DNA of 40,039 nt from Lingula anatina (lineage: Eukaryota > Brachiopoda > Lingulata > Lingulida > Lingulidae), in NCBI RefSeq assembly GCF_001039355.2, contig NW_019775835.1, positions 1-40,039 of the forward strand, in the 5' to 3' direction. The notes beneath the pieces were generated by a model. The model did no database searches. It was not told the origin of the DNA and was given only the letters and a program-made list of their open reading frames with translations. The translations under genes were made by a program, and so were the position numbers. How positions within the stretch are numbered: position 1 is the first letter of the stretch; the number at the start of each line of letters is the position of its first letter. Shown in pieces: positions 33,325-40,039 of the stretch.

Positions 33325-36300
33325 CACCCACGTATTGGGGAATACGAGATGAGGGGGAATGGTTAATTGTGGGAGAAATGATATTTTTAAACAAATAATC
33401 ATAGATTCTTATAAGGTGCTAGCTCCTTGTTGTCTTTTAAAAATAAAACCTTTGTGACATTTCAGTGATTCCTCGTCATGTATTCCAGGCTGGACTATGT
33501 GATGAAGTGTAATAAATTTCTTTTTTATTTTTATTTTTAGATTTAGATTTAGAGAGTAAAATCTTATGCATACCATTGCCATGAATCAGGAATCCTTTCA
33601 TCATGAATACATTCATTTGACTTGATAGATAGAAATTATAGCTTGCTTGGTTTAATGATTATGAATAACAGCTATATGTTTTCAAATTTTTCACTCATTC
33701 GAGTTTTTTAAACTTAACTTTAAAAGAATTAATTTTTTAGTTGGGGCTGTATAGACGCAGTTATATACCAATTAACTTTTCAAAATTAACCTTTTTAAAG
33801 TATTACCATCAAGACATTGTTTTGGGAATACTATTTTTTATATTCACAATCAAATTATTTTATTCAGTTGGGTCACCTTGGATGAAACAAGTTGAAATAC
33901 AATAGAGACCATTCTCTGCCAGCTTTCATACATGTGCAGCTTTCAGTTTTCAGTCAGCTTTCAATTGACACCTCAGGTGAAAAGGTGACATCTACTTTCA
34001 CCAGAATCGAATTTCCTGGACAAGTCCAATATTTATCCTTCGCAGACAGTCAGATGTCAGATTAAATAACTATCAGGTCATCTCTCCCTTCTTCCTCTCC
34101 CCTTAAATTATTGGACCAGTTTTAAGAGTGTTGTTGTGTTGAGGGACAGGTAGCGCGACCTGGTGGTCAGAAAACTTTGATAGGGTAAAGAAACATAAAC
34201 AGCTGATTCTGATGCTGCTCACAGTTTGAGGGGGAGAACACTCAAGAAGGAACCACAGCTTTAAAGTAATCACAGAGGCAGAGATCTCTCGCAACACAGC
34301 ATCAGAATGAGAAAGGAAGTGACAGAAGTAACGCAGAAGTAGATGTGACAGAAATCGCTCCCCCAGGAGGAATATATCAAGTGTGTTGTGAAGCAGGGAG
34401 TTGTTTTCGGATGACCACTCAGAATATCAGAGACAATTAAAGCTGAAGTGTGTTGGCTAGAGTTACAGTGTAAGGTGACACATGTGAGCCGTCTCAGGTT
34501 TTTTTCTTTCTTTTTTTTTTCTGTAGTCACCCATGCGTGTTGGAACAGATCCCCCCAGAAAAACAAGTTTAGCACTCTTGTTAAATGGAAAGGAAGGAAG
34601 GGATAAGTACAAGAGTGGAGTGTCCTGTGGAGCAGAACATTTCTAGTTGTTTTTGCCACTCTTTACTTTGACTGATGTTCTACCAAGGGAGCTGCTTCAT
34701 CTGATTTCACCGTCTGAAAAAGAAAATACCAAAACACTTTTAGCAAACTTTTTCCTAATAGGTATTAAGTTAAACAGTCAAGAACAATTACTGTTTTTGT
34801 TTTTCCCATCAGCATTTGAACGACATTCAGTCTAAACTATACCTTGAACTGTCACCAAACGAACTGGAAGAACAATTTCCATGGAAGGGGTTATTTATAA
34901 ACTGCTGTAATTTTTTTTTTTCTGGAACAAAATAACTGGAGATACATGTTATAAAGTTACTGTCTTTATAACCTTTCTGGATACTGAATTAGTATATGTA
35001 CATGTGCAAGGAGTTCCAGTGACAAACATGTACTAGTACCCTTAACGCCATATTAAAAACAGTGACAAAGTACATCCACTTTAGAGTGACTCTCAAGTGA
35101 TAAGATTTGATTGCCACTGCAAAAACAAAATTAATGACATGATCAGGAATTATTCTGATGTTTACCTGCTTGTACAAGACAGAAGGATAAATCTCTGATG
35201 AGTTAGTGCCTGTCCTTAACTGACAGGGACTTGTCACTACCTCAAAGGAAAAAGAAAAAAAAAGATTCTCAAGAAAGAAAAGCTCTTAGACTAGCTATGT
35301 CTACTAGTAAGATAGGCCATCCTTTGGATTGTTAAGCACATTGTATTGAGATGACCACATTTGAGTTTTGGTGACTGGAGACAACAATACACCCCAAGTC
35401 TCAGTAGCCCATCGCTCCATGGAAGACAGAAATTAAATTGCTGTTGAACTCTGTAATCTATTCAGGGGGGACACTTCTTCTTCAGTAAAGAGGGAAATTA
35501 AAACCTTATTGATCTTTCACAGACTATATAGGATAACAGATTATTTACCAGTGGAAGACAGCTGTTGTTGCCCATGGCAACTGTTTGTCGCAGGCCGCGG
35601 TAACACCAACCCAGTTGAAGATAGAAATTTAACCTGTGTCAATCGTCATTAGAATTCCCCCCCACAAGGTATCCAAATTCTTAATAGTTTCAGTCTGTCT
35701 GGGAGCTCCACAGTACAAGTTGGTTCTATTCATCCCAGATCATAACTCTGGTACTGTTAGCTTGGGCAAGGTGTATACTCTGGCATACAAAAGTTCAGTC
35801 TGGATTTTTTCAGTTGCTCTTTAATTCTCGAACTGATTGTAAACGTGCTCGCTGAGATTCAAGTGGAATGACATTCTGTTTATGACATTCATTTCTTGAC
35901 AGCCAGTACAGTTTCTTATTTGGAATTGATCGTATCAATGACATTTCAATGCCAAGGATATATTTTATCAGGAAATTCTCTTGGGATGCGATACACAAGT
36001 AACTGCTGATTGAATGGTGAAACACATGACACTGATCGGAGAGAAGTCTGAAAAGCCTAAACTGTGATGTGAGGACCACTTGACATTGAGAGCCGACATT
36101 GATACCTGTACATAATATATCCCATATCTCTCCAGGGAAGTTGCCTGTTGCTGAATCATCAAGTTTGATTTCTGGTGTATTACAGTCATTTAGGAGATTC
36201 AGTGCCCATATTAAGTGCCGTTTAAGACAGATTCATTGTATATTAGTTCCGATTTAGGCGGCAGTAGCTTGTCTGAATTGGTGAGTTGTGGCATTTGATG

Positions 36301-36361
36301 CTGACATATCCCAGATATCTCAGTACAATTGGATGTTTCATAATTGGACAATGATGGTTTA

Positions 36362-36421
36362 ATGCTGTTACATTATATCTGAATCCTGCTACATTGTATC
36401 TGAATGCTGCTACATTGTATC
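36362..36421. repeat. 21-bp tandem repeat, about 2.9 units
   Basis: The unit is TGCTGCTACATTGTATCTGAA, with the first copy slightly diverged (GCTGTTACATTATATCTGAA). It is a small minisatellite. Confidence 0.85.
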
Positions 36422-37490
36422 ACTGATTTCTCTTGAGAGGTGATTCTCTGCTTAATTGGGATCAAGACATTTGATGCTGGGGCACACGTATCACTTGCAA
36501 GGCAAGCCTTCAAAAGATTAAACAGCAGTTTGATGGCAATTTACTTTATCTAAAGGTGTAGATCCCTTTTAGTCGCAGTTCACTGAGGAAGTTACGGTCT
36601 ACTGAAATGACAAGATAACCTTTTTGAACTTATGGCAGAAAATATGGATTCCAAAGTTATCATGACAAAGACATTTAGTGGCGTCTGACTTTGATTTGTT
36701 TCTCTCTTCTTTTTATTATTATTATTATTATTATTGCAGCTGTGAAGTTACAGAAATAGTCTCATCATTATTGTGATATGCTCAGTAGATAAAAAGCATA
36801 AAAAAAGTGAATACAAGTCCATCAGACGTACATAGTCTGGATATTTTGGACAATTCGGCACTTCGTACCAGACCTTGACTAAAAAGCTGGTGTTGAGGTC
36901 TTGTTTCCGGTTCTGATAACAGAGAACTTTGCTATAGCCATCACCTGAGACAATAAACTCTGGAGATTGTTTTGTTTCTCCTTTTGATTTTATATACAGC
37001 TTGTCTTAATTGCTTGACAGTCTGAGGCGAAGACATTGTGCTCTCGAAAAGGGCACTGATGAATTTGTAACAATTGGATGCCACACTCCTCAGTTGCATG
37101 TCTTGGAAATTGATAAATTTATTTGTGTTATCAAATCAGGACTTAAACAAAGGCTGCACAAACTGAATGCATGCTTAGCGCTGCGCTGCCTTTGTGAATA
37201 ACATTGATTGTCGCAGCCACGTTGCCAGATATAGAATTCTCGGATATTTGGCTTCATCCTTGCAGATATTAATCATTAATAATTAACAGCCAACAGCATC
37301 TTCAGGAGCCTGGAAATGAATTTGCTTTAAAATGACATAGAAAAAGGAGGATGTTGACCAAAAAGTTTTGATCATTAAGAAACTTTATTGCTCGATATTA
37401 CATGTACTGTCTTGTTAATTGCTGACGGGAGGTTGGAACTCTTCCGCTATCGAGGGTGACAGTTGGATTCCTATTTGTGCTCACTGTCAG

Positions 37491-37547
37491 ATAAGATTCA
37501 GCCCTGGACTTTCCAAGATGTTCAATTATTATTATATTAGAAATAAG
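37491..37547 (+). CDS. Possible small exon, very weak
   Basis: A pyrimidine-rich acceptor (GTGCTCACTGTCAG) and a consensus donor (AATAAG|GTAAGTC) bound 57 nt open in only one frame, phase 0 at both ends. That frame reads IRFSPGLSKMFNYYYIRNK. The phase would fit after candidate exon 4, but there is no other evidence linking them, and the composition is AT-rich. It may equally be a non-coding exon or chance. Confidence 0.18.
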
Positions 37548-40039
37548 GTAAGTCAGTGTGTATAGCAGTATAATGTGATCCTAACCAGGGAAGTCTCTCT
37601 CTCTCTCTCTCTCTCCAAACAGCTCTGTAGTGATCTGAAAGAATAATATTGAAATTAAAAACCAGGTTAAAATAGTACAAATAGTCATGAATCATAAAGG
37701 AAAAACAATTCTTTTGTTAAATTTTTGATTAAAAAATGGTCATTCTAAATTCGGAACATGCCTCAGCAATGACTTTTACCAAAACAAAGGGATTATTATG
37801 AAAAAAGTGAATGAATTTTGTAAAAAAAGAAAGAAGGTGAAATATTGATAGTTAGTGTTAGTTTAGATCATGTGCTTTATACATAAAGTACTAGTCTGGT
37901 AAACTAAGGTATCCAAGTTCTCATTTTCCTATGTGGACATATGATATTGTGTTAAGTGCCCAAAATAAATTATATAGCTATTTATGTGTGCCCACAGGTT
38001 GTTGGTCCCCTCTGCTGTTTCGTTTACCCAGAAACTGAATTCTTTAAAAAATAAAAAGAACACACACAATAGGTGAAAGTCATTAACTGGGAAGATGTTG
38101 GTGTGAGGTATTTATATATTATGGCCTCTGCTAATAATACTGTTATCACAACCAATATTGAGAAATTGTTTCTGTTTTCTTTAAGAAGTGTGTGAGTTTG
38201 GAGGGTTGTTGTATGTGTGCCCAGTCTATTGATGGCCGAGGTTTGAGCACACGTTTATTTAGCCAGTTAATAGCGGGAATGCACGCTGTGTTGGTTTTGA
38301 TAGCTGATAGGGGGATTTGATCAGATTTGATTAAGGTGATTCAGGAGCTCGTATTAAGAATGGGGGTATAAAGTATAGCCAGGGGGGAGTTTTATTATGC
38401 AGAAGGATGGTGGGGGGAGGGGATTGGCTCTAAACTTTTGAAGAAGTACATTGAGGCTTTTTAAGATTAATACAGAGAAAAATGTTTATTATGCAACAAG
38501 AAATCAAATTAATTCCAGATTAAGTGGAAACAATTTACTAATTTTTTGTTTGATAATCTCTCTCTAACCCACCCCTCTCCCCATCCCCACTCCAAATCCA
38601 CAAGGAATAACAAAATGAATCACTTCTTCTTGGTACAAAACTCATTCCCGTCAAAACATCAAATTATAGAAGCCAGTGCTGTGATGTTTTCAAGCCTGCA
38701 GCAACTGCAGTGGCTGTGTTTTTACACGATTAATTTGTATACTCCCCGTTAGTCTTTAATGTGCAACTGAAGACTGGGAATTCGATAGGACTTAAGGTTG
38801 ACTTTACTTCTGAAAATAAACTGTACAGCCACATAGCTCGGTGACTGATGCATGAAATTGTTGATGTTGTAATCTTAGTTGTTGTTTGGTTAAAGAAGAG
38901 AGAGAGAGAGATCTTAGTTGTTTTGTGATTAAAGATGAGAGAGAGAGGGGGAGAGGAGTGGAGAGCTTTTCTTGATCTCTGACAGACAGACAGGCAGACA
39001 AATAAATACATAGGTGGATAGATGGAAGCAATCAGTGATTTCTTGATTGAAGAAATGAATGAAGACAATATCTCACCGTTTAAAATAATGCAGTAACATT
39101 TTACAGCCGCTTTTACCTACTTATTGATCTGTTGCATGCTTGATCATTCCACGTAATTGTTCTCTCTCGCACTGAATCAACGCCTGATTGACAGGTGAGA
39201 ACATTGGTGCCATGTCAAATATCCAGAAGTCCTTAGACCTCGATTCCTTTCTTTCCTCAGGTCGGCACATTCAATCAGAACTCAATAAAAAGGTCTTTGT
39301 TTATTTGTCTAGACTGAATCGTGTTAATTACTCTCGTTTTGTGGACTAATTAAGATCTTTCATTATTCACACGGATTATACAGAAAACTGGCTGAAAGGA
39401 GTATAGGATTTCAGTGGATGAAAACTGGGGGGTATTTTACTCGTGCCTTATGTAGATTTTGTAATTTCTTTGGGTCTACTTCCAATAAAGAGAGGTCAGT
39501 TCACCTAATTTAAGTTTCCATTTTCTGTATTAGGAAGATAAAAAGAATAGTTTTGTACTTATTTATTGCTACAGTTTAGGAGAGCTACATCTGGAATTAT
39601 ATTTATAACTATTTATTATTGCCATCACAATGGTAATTATTATTATTATTATTATTTTTATAAGGACATATTGCATATGAAATTCCAGACCTTGCAATTA
39701 CAACTGGAATAATACAATTAAGATAAAAGGGCATCAGAATTGTAATTCTTTCAGGAGGTTTGCTTTAATTGGCCTGATCCACATGTACTGCATGCATATA
39801 CGCACTGACTGTTATCCCATTCCACAACTTTTGTGCTATTATTTCACATAAACTTTGAAGTTCACAAAGGCCCAATCTATCTTATTGATCCCCTGCGTGC
39901 TGTTGTGGTTCTCTGCCACTCTGATCTTTTAACAGCAGGATTGATTCTTCCCCACGTGTTCCACGCCGCGTTACAGCGACAATGGGCAGTAATTGAGTCC
40001 CCACATGAAAGGTGATGTGGAGTTATTCCACTGGAGTTT

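Larger units (their letters stand above)
33325..40039. other. Low-repeat non-coding interval
   Basis: Mostly unique, moderate-complexity sequence with few repeats: a (ATT)n run at 36712-36736, (CT)n at 37594-37614, GA-rich DNA at 38895-38950 and (ATT)n at 39637-39655. One short splice-bounded open segment at 37491-37547 is possible but weak. The frames at 34270-34659 (minus), 37010-37201 and 39833-40015 show no recognisable domain or clear splice signals. Confidence 0.4.

Noticed and set aside
34270-34659. 129-codon minus-strand open frame
   Set aside because: The composition looks random, with a poly-Lys part from a homopolymer, no recognisable motif and no splice signals.
37010-37201. 63-codon plus-strand frame with fairly protein-like composition
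   Set aside because: No good donor before the stop, no recognisable domain, and the possible acceptor falls inside another TG-rich stretch.
1-40039. CRISPR array, tRNA, rRNA or operon-like structure
   Set aside because: None seen; the tandem repeats here lack regular unique spacers, and the sequence is eukaryotic in character.

Overview
This window looks like AT-rich nuclear DNA from an animal with long introns, most likely a marine invertebrate. The evidence is spliceosomal GT/AG boundaries around short open segments, no long intact ORF, many (GT)n, (GA)n, (ATT)n and (ATTT)n microsatellites, long G/C homopolymers, and several small inverted-repeat DNA transposons. I cannot fix the phylum; a mollusc-like genome is a guess.

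The main genic signal is the likely 5' part of one plus-strand gene. A core-promoter-like block at 4687-4800 (GC box, CCAAT box, E-box, TATA-like motif) is followed by a short first coding exon (4916-4959). Next come an internal exon at 9055-9208, another at 18851-19027, and a weaker one at 21236-21304. The splice phases agree at every junction (2, then 0, then 0), giving about 125 codons from three exons, or 148 with the fourth. The predicted N-terminus is basic and rich in Gln, Ser and Pro, then has a charged, possibly helical segment. I do not recognise the family, so no symbol is given. I see no convincing later exon, so 21.3-40 kb is probably more intron or flank.

The introns carry three groups of miniature transposons. 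(1) Three copies of a roughly 168-bp hAT-like MITE at 6072, 9739 and 11661, plus a 268-bp relative at 7222. All four begin CAGNGRCGGAT and all are flanked by perfect 5-bp target duplications. (2) A fold-back element with TA duplications in a 517-bp form (5268-5784) and a 249-bp hairpin form (28785-29033). (3) A looser family with ends like AGGCCTGTAGCCAGC, often with a poly-C or poly-G tract just inside, at about 5022, 8791, 13906, 30746 and 32314.

Two places look like assembly problems. One is a 425-base N gap (16573-16997) with similar sequence on both edges. The other is a near-identical 459-bp duplication joined by a single N (32864), probably two alleles placed in tandem. No tRNA, rRNA, CRISPR array or prokaryote-type gene cluster was seen. 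Everything here is by eye; no alignment or gene-finder was run.
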